Shown: positions 53,506 to 63,089 of the stretch, in pieces | Layout of the letters: every line of letters starts with the position of its first letter | How positions within the stretch are numbered: the stretch's first letter is position 1 | DNA from: an uncultured Bacteroidota bacterium | Lineage (GTDB): Bacteria; Bacteroidota; Bacteroidia; Chitinophagales; Chitinophagaceae | NCBI GenBank assembly: GCA_903824665.1 | Contig: CAIJXT010000033.1 | Span: forward strand, 110,061 to 174,060 | Direction of reading: 5' to 3' | Length of the DNA stretch: 64,000 bases | Translations under genes and position numbers: made by a program | Notes under the pieces: model-generated | What the model was told of the DNA's origin: nothing | Seen by the model: the letters and a program-made list of their open reading frames with translations, nothing else | The model's database searches: none

Positions 53506-56376
53506 TTATGCGTATGCTTCTGTAGGCTCACAGGTACATACCAGATTGCGGTCGCCATACGTATTGTTTACGCGGGCTACGCTTGGCCAGAACTTATTGT
53601 TCTTCACATATGGCAGCGGATAAGCGGCCTGCTGGCGGCTGTAGGCATGGTTCCAATCATCGGCAGTGATCATAAACTGCGTATGCGGTGCATTCTTCAG
53701 CGGGTTATCAGTAGCATCCATTTTGCCTTCTTCTATCGCGCGTATCTCTGCACGTATACCTAGCAGCGCATCACAGAATCGGTCCAGCTCTGCTTTATCT
53801 TCGCTCTCTGTAGGCTCTATCATTATGGTTCCTGCCACAGGGAAGCTCATGGTAGGCGCGTGGAAACCATAATCAATCAGGCGTTTTGCCACATCTTCAG
53901 CCTCAATGTGTGCAGTTTTCTTAAACGGACGCAGATCTACTATGAACTCGTGTGCACAGGTGCCACCGGTGCCGGTATAGAGTATCTCATAATCGTTCTG
54001 CAGGCGGGCACGCATATAGTTGGCATTGAGTATAGCATACTCTGTAGCCATGCGCACTCCCGCCGATCCCAGCATGCGTATGTAGGCATAGGATATCAGC
54101 AATATGCTGGCCGATCCGAATGGAGCAGCAGATACCGCATGGCTGCCGCCTGTACCATCGCCCAGCGACACATGTCCGGGCAGGAATGGCTCCAGATGCT
54201 TCTTCACACAAATTGGTCCCATGCCGGGGCCACCACCACCATGTGGTATCGCAAATGTCTTATGCAGGTTCAGGTGGCACACATCGGCGCCTATCAGGCC
54301 CGGAGCAGTCAGCCCCACCTGAGCGTTCATGTTCGCACCGTCCATGTAAACCTGTCCGCCCTGGGCATGCACTATATCAGTGATCTCACGCACAGTCTCT
54401 TCATATACACCGTAGGTCGATGGGTAAGTGATCATGATACCAGCCAGATTATCGGCATGCTGTGCCGCCTTGGCTTTCAGATCTTCCACGTCTATATAAC
54501 CGTTTTCCAGTGCCTTCACCACTACCACCTTGTAGCCTACCATCACCGCGCTTGCAGGGTTGGTACCATGTGCCGATATCGGTATCAGTATCACATTGCG
54601 GTGTTTGTTACCACGGCTTTCATGGTAGCCACGTATAGCCAGCAGGCCGGCATACTCGCCCTGTGCGCCACTATTGGGCTGCAGGCTGCAGGCATCAAAT
54701 GCGGTGATCTCGCACAGATGTGCCGACAGATCTTTCACTATCTGCAGATACCCTTCAGACTGATTGGCCGGTACAAACGGATGCATTTTACTCCAATGCG
54801 GCCAGCTCAGCGGCATCATCTCTGTAGCAGCATTCAGCTTCATCGTGCAGCTACCCAGCGATATCATACTGGTATTCAGGCTCAGGTCTTTGTTCTCCAG
54901 CATCTTGATGTAGCGCATCATTTGCGACTCGCTGTGGTGACTGTTGAACACCTGATGAGCCAGAAACTGACTCGTGCGTGTAAGTGCCGTAGGGATATGA
55001 GACAGAGATGTTTGCTCATCTACAGAGAATGATACAGGCAACTCACCATTCAGTACCGCCTTCAGTATATCCAGCACATCAGTAGACGTTGTTGTTTCGT
55101 CCAGCGAAATACCGACCATATTGTTGGCATGATAACGGAAGTTCATACCCATTGCTTCTGCACTTGTACGTACCGCATTGCTGTCGGCTACACTTACACA
55201 TACAGTATCAAAGTAGCTGTTGCTGTGCACCTTGAGGCCGGCCGCGGCAAACGAATCGCCCAGTACCTGAGCCAGCAGTGCCACTCTCTTGGCTATGTCT
55301 TTAAGGCCATCCGGACCATGATACACCGCATACATCGCCGCCATATTTGCCAGCAGCGCCTGTGCAGTACAGATATTAGAGGTTGCTTTTTCGCGTTTTA
55401 TATGCTGCTCGCGTGTGCCCAGCGCCATGCGCAGTGCCCTGTTTCCATTGGCGTCAATGCTTATACCTATCAGCCTGCCCGGAATCTGGCGTTTAAAATC
55501 TTCCTTCGTCGAGAAAAATGCGGCATGTGGTCCACCAAATCCCATTGGCACACCAAAGCGCTGCGCATTGCCTACAGCAGCATCTGCGCCCAGCTCTCCG
55601 GGAGGGGTCAGCAGGGTCAGCGCCAGCAGGTCGGTAGCCAGTACTACATAGCCACCCGCATCATGCATCGCATTGATAAAGTTGCGGTAATCCACCACAC
55701 TGCCTTTATCGTTGGGGTATTGCAGCAAAGCACCAAAATAAGTAGCGTCAAGGTCTGCTATATGGCAATCACCAAACACCACGTCTATACCCAGTGGTAT
55801 AGCACGGGTCAGGATCACGTCCTTGGTCTGAGGAAACACCTCGGCATCTACAAAAAACTTAGGCCTGTCAGGATTTTGAGGATCCTTATTGGCCGAATGG
55901 AAAAACATATTCATGGCCTCTGCTGCGGCAGTTGCCTCGTCCAGCAGCGACGCATTGGTGATCGGCAGGCCGGTCAGGTCACTCACCACTGTCTGATAGT
56001 TGATAAGGCTTTCCAGACGTCCCTGGCTTATCTCGGCCTGGTAAGGGGTGTACTGTGTGTACCAACCCGGGTTTTCGAAAATATTGCGCAATATCACGCT
56101 CGGGGTATGGGTATCATAATATCCCTGCCCTATGTAGCTTTTGTACACTTTGTTTTTCAACGACACTTCTTTCAGCTCTGCAAGGTATTGTGCCTCGCTC
56201 TGTCCTGACGGTATCCGCAGGGCATGATCCATACGGATCGTTTGCGGCACCGTTCGTCCTACCAGCTCTTCCATGTTTTCAACACCAATGGTTTTGAGCA
56301 TTTCTTTCGTGTCATGATCATTTGGCCCTATGTGGCGACCAATAAATTCCGCGCTTTGCTTTGAAAACAAGTTCAT
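53506..56376 (-). CDS. gcvP: Glycine dehydrogenase (decarboxylating), P protein
   Basis: 956 residues, the fused form with both halves in one chain. The N-terminal half has [17 protein letters not shown] and the C-terminal half has [19 protein letters not shown] with the PLP lysine near residue 700. It decarboxylates glycine and passes aminomethyl to the H protein in the glycine cleavage system. gcvH and gcvT are not in the window. Monocistronic, with a -7 box at 56432-56439. No glycine-riboswitch-like leader was recognised. Confidence 0.97.
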   Translation of the reverse strand: MNLFSKQSAEFIGRHIGPNDHDTKEMLKTIGVENMEELVGRTVPQTIRMDHALRIPSGQSEAQYLAELKEVSLKNKVYKSYIGQGYYDTHTPSVILRNIFENPGWYTQYTPYQAEISQGRLESLINYQTVVSDLTGLPITNASLLDEATAAAEAMNMFFHSANKDPQNPDRPKFFVDAEVFPQTKDVILTRAIPLGIDVVFGDCHIADLDATYFGALLQYPNDKGSVVDYRNFINAMHDAGGYVVLATDLLALTLLTPPGELGADAAVGNAQRFGVPMGFGGPHAAFFSTKEDFKRQIPGRLIGISIDANGNRALRMALGTREQHIKREKATSNICTAQALLANMAAMYAVYHGPDGLKDIAKRVALLAQVLGDSFAAAGLKVHSNSYFDTVCVSVADSNAVRTSAEAMGMNFRYHANNMVGISLDETTTSTDVLDILKAVLNGELPVSFSVDEQTSLSHIPTALTRTSQFLAHQVFNSHHSESQMMRYIKMLENKDLSLNTSMISLGSCTMKLNAATEMMPLSWPHWSKMHPFVPANQSEGYLQIVKDLSAHLCEITAFDACSLQPNSGAQGEYAGLLAIRGYHESRGNKHRNVILIPISAHGTNPASAVMVGYKVVVVKALENGYIDVEDLKAKAAQHADNLAGIMITYPSTYGVYEETVREITDIVHAQGGQVYMDGANMNAQVGLTAPGLIGADVCHLNLHKTFAIPHGGGGPGMGPICVKKHLEPFLPGHVSLGDGTGGSHAVSAAPFGSASILLISYAYIRMLGSAGVRMATEYAILNANYMRARLQNDYEILYTGTGGTCAHEFIVDLRPFKKTAHIEAEDVAKRLIDYGFHAPTMSFPVAGTIMIEPTESEDKAELDRFCDALLGIRAEIRAIEEGKMDATDNPLKNAPHTQFMITADDWNHAYSRQQAAYPLPYVKNNKFWPSVARVNNTYGDRNLVCTCEPTEAYA

Positions 56377-56431
56377 AAATGGAAATTAAGATTGAAGCAG
56401 AAAATTAAATAAATAACGAAAAACCGGAGTG

Positions 56432-56439
56432 CAAATATA
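56432..56439 (-). promoter_or_regulatory. -7 box of gcvP
   Basis: TATATTTG on the minus strand (TAnnTTTG), about 56 bases before the ATG. Confidence 0.45.
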
Positions 56440-56632
56440 ATCTTTAAAGGTGGAAATGATAAATATCCACACTGCGACACCGCAACCGCATTTTTCAGCA
56501 GCGATTTCCCGGCAGATAGCCTCAAAATTGAATTTGCATTTTTTTATAATGCTTCAATTAATCTTGTGGCATTGTTTTATTATTCCGATATTTGTCTTTA
56601 TCTTTCCGAGCTACTTAACAAAATTTTAAGCG

Positions 56633-57496
56633 TTGAAACGACTAATATACTCATTGGTTTTATTGCTGCCGCTTTGCCTTCGGGCTCAGGAAACGCACCA
56701 TGAAATCGGCCTGGGCCTGGGCGTTGCCAATTATTACGGCGATTTGCAACCTAAGTTTTTTGCTTCAGACGGGTACAGACCCATGGCTACAGCTGTGTAT
56801 AAGTTTTTCATGAGCCCGCGCATAGGTCTGCGCACAGGCGTTTCTGTCTGCCAGCTTACAGCAGCAGATAGTCTCGGTCGCATCCCTATCAATCAGAAAC
56901 GCAACCTTAGCTTCACTACCAATGTATTCGAGTTTCATGGCGCCGTAGAATTCAACTTCCTGCCTATCGATGTGTTGCACAGAAAAGTTACACCTTACAT
57001 ATTTGGTGGTATAGGCGTATTCTACTTCAATCCCTTTGCCGAAGACGTTGCCGGAAACAAACATTTCCTGCGCCCGCTCAGCACAGAGGGTCAGGGCCTC
57101 CCTATGTACCCCGACCGCAAGAAGTACAGTCTCGTCAACATGTCTTTCCCGTTTGGTGGTGGTTTCAAGTTCTTCATCGGCAAAACACTGATGGTAACAC
57201 CTGAGCTTGGTCTTCGCTACACCAATACCGACTATATGGACGACGTCAGCAAGTCTTACGTCAACATGGATACCCTCCGTCAATACAAAGGTCAGTTGGC
57301 TACAGCTATGTCTTTCCGCGGCAACGAAAAAGCCGATTGGGATGGCAACAACCCCAACTATGGCTACCAGCGCGGCGATAGCAAGGCAAACGACTGGTAT
57401 TGGTTCGGTAATATCACCGTTACCGTGTATTTCCGTTCATTTGGCAACGCTCGTCCATACACCAAGACCCGCTGTCCCGGATTTTACTATCGGTAA
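56633..57496 (+). CDS. Outer-membrane beta-barrel protein, DUF6089-like
   Basis: 287 residues from a TTG. Signal peptide LIYSLVLLLPLCLRAQ, then HEIGLGLGVANYYGDL, repeated amphipathic strands and a C-terminal VYFRSFG. The G(A/V)xNYYGDL start and PYIFGGIGVFYFNP are typical of the DUF6089 group of Bacteroidota porin-like barrels. Function unknown. No ATG is available near the signal peptide, so the TTG is the likely start. Confidence 0.8.
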   Translation: MKRLIYSLVLLLPLCLRAQETHHEIGLGLGVANYYGDLQPKFFASDGYRPMATAVYKFFMSPRIGLRTGVSVCQLTAADSLGRIPINQKRNLSFTTNVFEFHGAVEFNFLPIDVLHRKVTPYIFGGIGVFYFNPFAEDVAGNKHFLRPLSTEGQGLPMYPDRKKYSLVNMSFPFGGGFKFFIGKTLMVTPELGLRYTNTDYMDDVSKSYVNMDTLRQYKGQLATAMSFRGNEKADWDGNNPNYGYQRGDSKANDWYWFGNITVTVYFRSFGNARPYTKTRCPGFYYR

Positions 57497-57530
57497 TGCA
57501 TTCGGTTCAGCCATTCCGGCTTTACCGATT

Positions 57531-57737
57531 TCATAATATTTCCAAAACTGCAGTCTGCACCTCACCGGTCAGACTGTTTTTTTTTGCCCCTGTTCCCGCC
57601 TTTGTTAGTACCCCTGCCTGTATCACAGCTATGCCGGTTGGTACCCCACGCAGCGCGTCTTCACGGTCCGCCTTAGCCACATTGTCGCGGCATTTGTTCT
57701 TGCGCATTCGGGCTTCACCCATACTTTTTTTGCTCAT
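57531..57737 (-). CDS. Possible small basic protein downstream of the DUF2256 gene
   Basis: A 68-codon frame whose ATG overlaps the DUF2256 stop as ATGA, a classic coupling arrangement. The N-terminus is very basic ([17 protein letters not shown]). No family recognised. The overlap is the only support; it may be chance. Confidence 0.3.
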   Translation of the reverse strand: MSKKSMGEARMRKNKCRDNVAKADREDALRGVPTGIAVIQAGVLTKAGTGAKKNSLTGEVQTAVLEIL

Positions 57738-57904
57738 TGCTGTTTACCGGCTGGCGGTTTGCTGTTGCTTTTCTGTTTTCTGCACCGGTCGCTGCAATAC
57801 AGCACATGTTCCCAGTCCTTTTCCCATTTCTTGCGCCAGGCAAATGGTCTGCCGCATACAACACACATTTTTTCAGGAAGATGCTGCTTCTGCACACCCT
57901 TCAT
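57734..57904 (-). CDS. DUF2256 zinc-ribbon-like mini-protein (56 aa)
   Basis: ATG at 57904, stop TGA at 57736-57734. The start [21 protein letters not shown] and the core [20 protein letters not shown] carry the CxxC...CxxxC pattern of DUF2256, presumably a zinc site. In many bacteria DUF2256 genes sit near photolyase or cryptochrome genes; none is visible here. Function unknown. Confidence 0.85.
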   Translation of the reverse strand: MKGVQKQHLPEKMCVVCGRPFAWRKKWEKDWEHVLYCSDRCRKQKSNSKPPAGKQQ

Positions 57905-58084
57905 AGTTCATTTTCTAACCAATATAGGCAATATTGCACCGCTCCGCTTCCTTTTCCTTTGCATACCACATTTTGCCATTGCTGTTATGCATAAGCGCAT
58001 GGGCATTGTCTGTTGCAACTATCTTCCCCGCTATCAGTACTGCAGCCCTCCAGACTGGTCCAGGCGTCCGCTTGGTCCTTTCCC

Positions 58085-58120
58085 CCGCAAGCGTCAAGCT
58101 TGCGGAAACCCCACTGGCGC
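58085..58120. repeat. Hairpin plus short dispersed repeat
   Basis: CCGCAAGC (58085-58092) and GCTTGCGG (58098-58105) form a perfect hairpin. The stretch 58098-58120 recurs with two single-base indels at 63140-63162 (GCTTGCG, AAACCC, CACTGGCGC). It lies just past the MFS gene stop but has no T-run. Confidence 0.5.
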
Positions 58121-58129
58121 CACTTGCGG

Positions 58130-59362
58130 CTAAGACTCGGTAAAAGCAAGTGATTTGCCATAGGTGTCCGGCAGCATCATTACAGACACAAGCGCCAAAG
58201 CCCATACAATGCACCCTGTAGTGGCGAGCCCGCCCGCCAGGCTTAGCCCAAACGCATGTTGTATACCCTGATGCAAAGGGATCAACAGCACCAGTGCCCC
58301 CCGCATGAAGTTTGTAACGGTAGCCGTCACAGTCACACGCAGATTGATACCAAAATGTTCGGCGGTCGCAGTCACAAACACCGAAAGGTAGCCGCAGGCC
58401 AGCCCCATCAGAAATGAAGTAATATTCAGTTGCTGGCTTTCATGTATCCTTACAAAATGGTATGCAGTCGAGAGTACGCCCAAAGCCATAAAAGCCATCA
58501 GTACCTTCTTACGGCTGCGCACCAGCTGGCTCAGAATCCCGCTCGTCAGATCGCCGCTCGTAATACCAATCTGGAAGAGTACAAAGCAGGTCGATAATTT
58601 CAGCCCCGCTATGCCATTATCCTTTGCCAGTTCCGGCGATAGCGTAATCAGCAGACCAACACTGTACCAGATGGGTATACCCATCAGTATACAGGCAAAA
58701 TATTTCAGTGCTCGCCTGGGGGTGGCAAACAGCAAAAACAATGAACCCTTTTTCCCGTTAGGCAACTTATTCTCGCTAAACATGGCCGGCTCATAAGAAT
58801 TCAGCCGCAGCACAAGCAATATACCACCGGCTACCCCGGCCGCAAGAAACGCTTGTCGCCATGGCAGAAAATCGCCTATCAGCCCCGCCGTTACCGCACC
58901 CAACGCGCCCAGGGTAGCTACCAGAATGGTGCCATATCCCCGCTTTTCTACCGACATGCTCTCTGATACCAGCGTTATCCCTGCACCCAGCTCGCCGGCC
59001 AGCCCCACCCCTGCCAGAAACCTGATCACCGCATAAGTGTTTACATCCTGCACATAGGCATTGGCGAAATTGGCAAGAGAATACAGCAGAATAGACCCAT
59101 ACAACACAGTCACACGCCCCTTCTTATCGGCATAGATACCCGTTATGATACCTCCCAGCATCATACCCGCCATCTGTATAGAAAGCAGTCTTTCACCGGT
59201 CAGCGTCAATTCGGTGCCAATCAACCCAAGGTCTTTCAGAGAAGGTATCCGGTACACATTAAACAGAAACAGATCGAAGGCATCTATAAAAAAACCAATG
59301 CCAGCTACCAGCACTGTAATATTGAAGGGAGATTCATAAATTTTTTGGTTGCCAGATCTCAT
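58130..59362 (-). CDS. MFS transporter, sugar/metabolite-porter type
   Basis: 410 residues with about 12 membrane helices. The cytoplasmic motif A after helix 2 reads GIYADKKGRVTVLYG, and FIDAFDLFLFNV in helix 1 resembles the metabolite:H+ symporter and sugar-porter branch. PRRALKYFACILMGIPIWYS follows the central loop. Substrate not deducible; organic acids or sugars are typical. Single gene. Confidence 0.85.
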   Translation of the reverse strand: MRSGNQKIYESPFNITVLVAGIGFFIDAFDLFLFNVYRIPSLKDLGLIGTELTLTGERLLSIQMAGMMLGGIITGIYADKKGRVTVLYGSILLYSLANFANAYVQDVNTYAVIRFLAGVGLAGELGAGITLVSESMSVEKRGYGTILVATLGALGAVTAGLIGDFLPWRQAFLAAGVAGGILLVLRLNSYEPAMFSENKLPNGKKGSLFLLFATPRRALKYFACILMGIPIWYSVGLLITLSPELAKDNGIAGLKLSTCFVLFQIGITSGDLTSGILSQLVRSRKKVLMAFMALGVLSTAYHFVRIHESQQLNITSFLMGLACGYLSVFVTATAEHFGINLRVTVTATVTNFMRGALVLLIPLHQGIQHAFGLSLAGGLATTGCIVWALALVSVMMLPDTYGKSLAFTES

Positions 59363-59610
59363 ATGGTGCGCACATAGCCTGTGCTAAAATAGACAATCGC
59401 CTGTTTTTCTTCAAATGGACAAATGCTGGTGTATAAATGGTGGAATATACATGCAATAATCCAGCTTCTGACAACCTGTTGCATTGGCTTTCTAAAACGC
59501 ATTTAGCGTTGTGTCCCCTGCACCTATCCTCCTAATACAACGCTTAAATAACATGAGATAAGACGAAATCAATGACATTTTCATTAATGTATCTTAGCGA
59601 AGAATAGTCA

Positions 59611-59640
59611 TTGCTACATCTGTTTGTTATACTATTTTTA
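59611..59640 (+). promoter_or_regulatory. Promoter of the sce7726-type gene
   Basis: TTG (59611-59613), 19 bases, then TATTTTTA (59633-59640), close to TTG-N19-TAnnTTTG. It supports the ATG at 59663 over the in-frame start at 59624. Confidence 0.5.
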
Positions 59641-59662
59641 CAACGCAAACCCATGTCGCTAT

Positions 59663-60247
59663 ATGAAAGATTATGTAATAAGGTCAGCATTTCATCAAAG
59701 TATTCTTAAATCCGAGCATGAATGCTCCGATACTTTTGTTGTTGATGAACTGGGCTTAAAGAATGGTTTAATCCGTGCAGACATCGCCGTTCTAAATGGA
59801 AAACTTGTTGGCTACGAGATAAAGACTGATAGCGATACTTTAATGCGCTTACCTAATCAGATAAAAGCTTACAATGAGGTTTTTGACAATGTTTATATAA
59901 TCACCGGCAATCGACATTTAGCAAATGTATTGGTAAGCGTACCGGATTGGTGGGGCGTGTACCTGATAACAAAAACAGGAAACGAAGCATACAATTTTAA
60001 ACATTATCGCAAGGCAAAAAAAAATCGTGATAAGGATACATTCGGATTAGCACAGTTGTTATGGAAAGACGAGGTTAAAGATATTTTGACTTCAACTTTG
60101 CATCACAAGGTAAAGTCAAAATGGACCAAAGACGATTTATACGAACTTTTATCCACTGAGTGTTCACCGACAAAGTTGAGTACGTTCGTTCTCAAATATT
60201 TAAAATCTAGGCAGACTTGGCGAACAAATCCACAATTACCTTCGTAA
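59663..60247 (+). CDS. sce7726-family nuclease-like protein
   Basis: 194 residues from the ATG at 59663. The core RADIAVLNGKLVGYEIKTDSDTLMRLPNQIKAY fits a PD-(D/E)xK-like nuclease fold: Asp in RADIAV, then the E-x-K of GYEIKTDSD, then a helix with QIKAY. DNVYIITGNRH follows. sce7726 proteins are uncharacterised and often lie in accessory islands next to phage-beta-like proteins. It is convergent with the beta-like gene, and their 3' ends overlap by 41 bp. Confidence 0.8.
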   Translation: MKDYVIRSAFHQSILKSEHECSDTFVVDELGLKNGLIRADIAVLNGKLVGYEIKTDSDTLMRLPNQIKAYNEVFDNVYIITGNRHLANVLVSVPDWWGVYLITKTGNEAYNFKHYRKAKKNRDKDTFGLAQLLWKDEVKDILTSTLHHKVKSKWTKDDLYELLSTECSPTKLSTFVLKYLKSRQTWRTNPQLPS

Positions 60248-61286
60248 AGTGGTGGTTGGTGCCGACTTCAATCCAGACGTTTGCGTTGCCGGTCTTTGTC
60301 AGTCTATTGGCACACTTTTGGATGTGCATATCTCCAGCTGAAAAATTCTCGCCTAAATAGTATTTCGAAGCCACTATCTTATCTGCCTGTCCATAAAACT
60401 GCTGCCAATCAGCGCTTTTTTTAAGTGCTTTTCCCTTAACAACAAACCATGAATCATTGTGGGTGTAACGAATATTTGCACTCGTGGACATGATTTTCGG
60501 GTTAAACTCAAAATAGCCTGCAGAAACGATACTGTAATCTCCAAAGTTAATTGGCCTATTAATCCGCGTCTTTTTAAGCCTCTGTACAATAGTATTAAAC
60601 AGAATCCAATCGTTACGAGGGATTAACTCTGTTTCGTTCTTAATCTTACTCATCGCAGGGAATGCGCCACCTGCCAAAGTAAACGACTTCCATTTTTCAA
60701 AATGAGGAAAATCGCTTAGTACTTCCAAGATTCCCTCTGAAAAATCGTCGATTTGAGAGAAATCTGCATCTTTCAAGTCGAAAATAACATGACACTTATC
60801 TTCGGACAATTCAAGTCTATCGAGAATGCCATTTAAATTACTCTCAAAATCCGAGGAAGTTATATCCTCAATGGTTACTCTGATCGCAATCTCATAAACA
60901 GCATATAGAAGGAGAATATCCTCAATTGAAGAAATAAATTCAGGAGAAGAATTTGGGTACACGACAGGCATAGGGTAAATATTTTCCTTTGCCAATTCCG
61001 AATACACATACTCTATTGCAGGAACTTTACCCACCGTTTCTGTATTTACCAATGTCGTGTCAATAAACATCGGATTGGTGGGCCAGCTTTTGATTACTTT
61101 CTTGCAAAACTTTTGAAGATGATCTTCAAAAGTTTTTGGCTTAGCATCTTCCTCATGGTCATATTCCATACGGGTAATATCAAAAAGCGGAACAATTTTA
61201 TTTTTCAATTTTGGATTAAGCTTAGCCAGCGCCTTAAACTCTCCGGCTTTTGATTTTAACAACGGCAAATAAAAACTTGACTCCAT
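60207..61286 (-). CDS. Phage T4 beta-like family protein
   Basis: 359 residues. The start FYLPLLKSKAGEFKALAKL, then IVPLFDITR, matches the 'beta family protein' group named after a T4 protein of unknown function. Family features are a TIM-barrel-like order of strands (FIDTTLV, PMPVVYPNSSPEF, CHVIFDLKD, FTLAGGAFPAM) and ANVWIEVGTNHHFTKVI near the end. No signal peptide, no membrane helix. It is the third gene of the operon, 10 bp after the XRE-ImmA gene. Function unknown. Confidence 0.8.
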   Translation of the reverse strand: MESSFYLPLLKSKAGEFKALAKLNPKLKNKIVPLFDITRMEYDHEEDAKPKTFEDHLQKFCKKVIKSWPTNPMFIDTTLVNTETVGKVPAIEYVYSELAKENIYPMPVVYPNSSPEFISSIEDILLLYAVYEIAIRVTIEDITSSDFESNLNGILDRLELSEDKCHVIFDLKDADFSQIDDFSEGILEVLSDFPHFEKWKSFTLAGGAFPAMSKIKNETELIPRNDWILFNTIVQRLKKTRINRPINFGDYSIVSAGYFEFNPKIMSTSANIRYTHNDSWFVVKGKALKKSADWQQFYGQADKIVASKYYLGENFSAGDMHIQKCANRLTKTGNANVWIEVGTNHHFTKVIVDLFAKSA

Positions 61287-61296
61287 TTTGATAGTA

Positions 61297-62571
61297 TTAA
61301 TTGTTTAGTTCTAAAAAGTGCTTCCTGACATCACCTTGTCCAATAAGGTCATTCAATTGATAGTATTTTCCGGTTTCTCTTCTTATTCTTCCGGCGATTA
61401 ACGCAGGGTGTATGTTTAATTTCTGTGCTTGATTTACAATTGCTTCCTTTGATGGACTAAATCGAACTAGTGACTTTTTCCAGACATCATTGGAGATAAG
61501 TGCATTAAGAGCAAAACTGTCTGCCTCATTTTCAATTCCATCGCTGTTTAGGTCTAAATCGTCAAAGACAGCTTCCAAATCTTCATTGAGGTGAAGTTTA
61601 ATGTGCGCAATTTCATGAAATAGCACAAACCAAAAATTGTCCAATCGGTCATTACGCAATGTCAGCGCAACAACAGGATATTTATTTTCCCATAAAATTG
61701 CAGCCCCGTCTAAATACGTTCCTTCAATTTGAGGCTCAATAACAAATCGGATTCCGCTATTCATTAAATATTCTGCCGCTTGCAATGGCCCGTTATCTTT
61801 TACACTTAGACTTGCCAATTCCTTCAACCATGCATCAGTAATTGTTTCTTTGTCAAATTCACTAACAGTTTGTTTTTTTGCTTTTACAATTACGTGCGCA
61901 TGCCAAGCATCTAAGGCAAGCTGGTTATATTGACCACCAGTCCTAACTTTCTTTTTGTTCAAACTAAGCACCTGTTTATTCGCAATACCAGCCCTATCAA
62001 ATAATTTAAAGAGCAAAACATCAGCCTGCTGCATAGCCTCATTTAACGTGCCAGTAAACCCTTCAAACCATTTCTTTTTAAACATCTCCTTAAAAGGATA
62101 GTTTGCTGGGTTTAAATACCCAGGAACATCTTTCACAACTTCTTTGAGTTGCACATCCCCATTGATTTTTACCTTTAATAAATCAGCAATCTTCAAAAGC
62201 GTTTTCAAACTTGCGGAACTATATAGTTCGGATTCGTATCGCTGAATTTGCTGCTCCTTCATATCGAGCATTTTTGCTAGTTCAGATTGCTTCAACCCAT
62301 TAGCAATGCGCGCTCTAATGAGGATTAATGGCAATTCCTTGAAATTTTTAACTTCAGTAATATAGATTTCCCCTGCCTTTAAAGCCTCGTATTCTTGAAT
62401 TTCAAAACGCAGTTCATTCAATTGTGACTCAATTGCATTTTTATTGGCCTCAATAATCTTAGGATGAATATCAGGAGACGTAGGAGGGTTCTTAATCACA
62501 TCCTCCAATGACTGCTGAAAATTCAAAATCTGCAATTTTGCGATTTTATATTGTCTGTCATTAGTAATCAT
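61297..62571 (-). CDS. XRE regulator fused to ImmA/IrrE metallopeptidase
   Basis: 424 residues. An N-terminal coiled part (1-75) precedes an XRE helix-turn-helix at about 80-135 (RIANGLKQSELAKMLDMKEQQIQRYE). A linker follows, then a zinc peptidase domain with FHEIAHIKLHL (HExxH) and ENEADSFALNAL giving the third ligand. ImmA/IrrE-type proteins cleave a repressor when triggered by DNA damage or phage. The N-terminal HTH may read the palindrome at 63050-63062. It lies 9 bp after the DUF6932-like gene and 10 bp before the beta-like gene. Confidence 0.9.
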   Translation of the reverse strand: MITNDRQYKIAKLQILNFQQSLEDVIKNPPTSPDIHPKIIEANKNAIESQLNELRFEIQEYEALKAGEIYITEVKNFKELPLILIRARIANGLKQSELAKMLDMKEQQIQRYESELYSSASLKTLLKIADLLKVKINGDVQLKEVVKDVPGYLNPANYPFKEMFKKKWFEGFTGTLNEAMQQADVLLFKLFDRAGIANKQVLSLNKKKVRTGGQYNQLALDAWHAHVIVKAKKQTVSEFDKETITDAWLKELASLSVKDNGPLQAAEYLMNSGIRFVIEPQIEGTYLDGAAILWENKYPVVALTLRNDRLDNFWFVLFHEIAHIKLHLNEDLEAVFDDLDLNSDGIENEADSFALNALISNDVWKKSLVRFSPSKEAIVNQAQKLNIHPALIAGRIRRETGKYYQLNDLIGQGDVRKHFLELNN

Positions 62572-62580
62572 ATGTTTCTC

Positions 62581-63033
62581 CTAATTTAAATTGTTCATAA
62601 TCCGTATTATTCCTTTTGGTTTTCCAGTCTCTCTATCATTTTGGAAAAAATCAAGGAAGGGCTTACCTGAATGAGTTTCAATCCAAAATGACGGGAAGTA
62701 TTCACCCTTATACTTATCTTTTTGTGCTTTTCTCATATTGTTAAAATCAAAGAAGACTGGGTCCAATAAGCTGGGATCAACGAATCGGCCATCCCAACAT
62801 ATTTCGTAGTCATTTGGTATGGGTTTTTCGGTAACATAGCTCCCATCTAAAAATACTTGCTGGCACCCGCTACGAAAGAGCATATTTATGCCTTTCAGCA
62901 TTCCTTCATATAAGATTTTACGAGGTTCGTTAACGACGAACCGATCATAAACCTCCTCTAAGGTGGCATCATGTATACCCGGAGGCAACAAGGGCCACAA
63001 GCTTCCTGGATAAGTAATGAAATCAGGTATCAT
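62581..63033 (-). CDS. DUF6932-like protein, first gene of the XRE-ImmA operon
   Basis: 150 residues from the ATG at 63033 (IPDFITYPGSLWPLLPPGIHDATLEEV). VFLDGSYVTEKPIPNDYEICWDG resembles the GS...D.D active-site region of nucleotidyltransferase-like proteins, as described for DUF6932. FWIETHSGKPFLDFFQNDRETGKPKGIIRI closes the protein. The in-frame start at 63060 would lie on the operator and -7 box, so 63033 was chosen. If it is a nucleotidyltransferase, a toxin or nucleic-acid-modifying role fits the context, but this is inference. Confidence 0.72.
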   Translation of the reverse strand: MIPDFITYPGSLWPLLPPGIHDATLEEVYDRFVVNEPRKILYEGMLKGINMLFRSGCQQVFLDGSYVTEKPIPNDYEICWDGRFVDPSLLDPVFFDFNNMRKAQKDKYKGEYFPSFWIETHSGKPFLDFFQNDRETGKPKGIIRIMNNLN

Positions 63034-63049
63034 AAACACAATTATATTG

Positions 63050-63089
63050 TTGTGTGACACAAATATAGCACAAAGTCCGAAATAACAAA
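63050..63089 (-). promoter_or_regulatory. Promoter and overlapping operator of the XRE-ImmA operon
   Basis: On the minus strand TTTG (63089 to 63086), 18 bases, then TATATTTG (63067 to 63060): a strong Bacteroidota promoter. A perfect 13-bp palindrome TTGTGT-G-ACACAA (63050-63062) overlaps the -7 box and the start point, as expected of a repressor site, most simply for the XRE domain encoded in the operon. Confidence 0.65.

Noticed and set aside
53860..56208. Long plus-strand open frames (390 and 359 codons) opposite gcvP
   Set aside because: They mirror the third-codon pattern of gcvP and have no domain-like content; gcvP itself is unmistakable.
56377..56632. Glycine riboswitch upstream of gcvP
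   Set aside because: I could not find the paired aptamer folds; only a promoter box is visible.
57915..58214. 99-codon minus-strand frame between DUF2256 and the MFS gene
   Set aside because: It overlaps the MFS 3' end and the hairpin repeat and does not look like a real protein.
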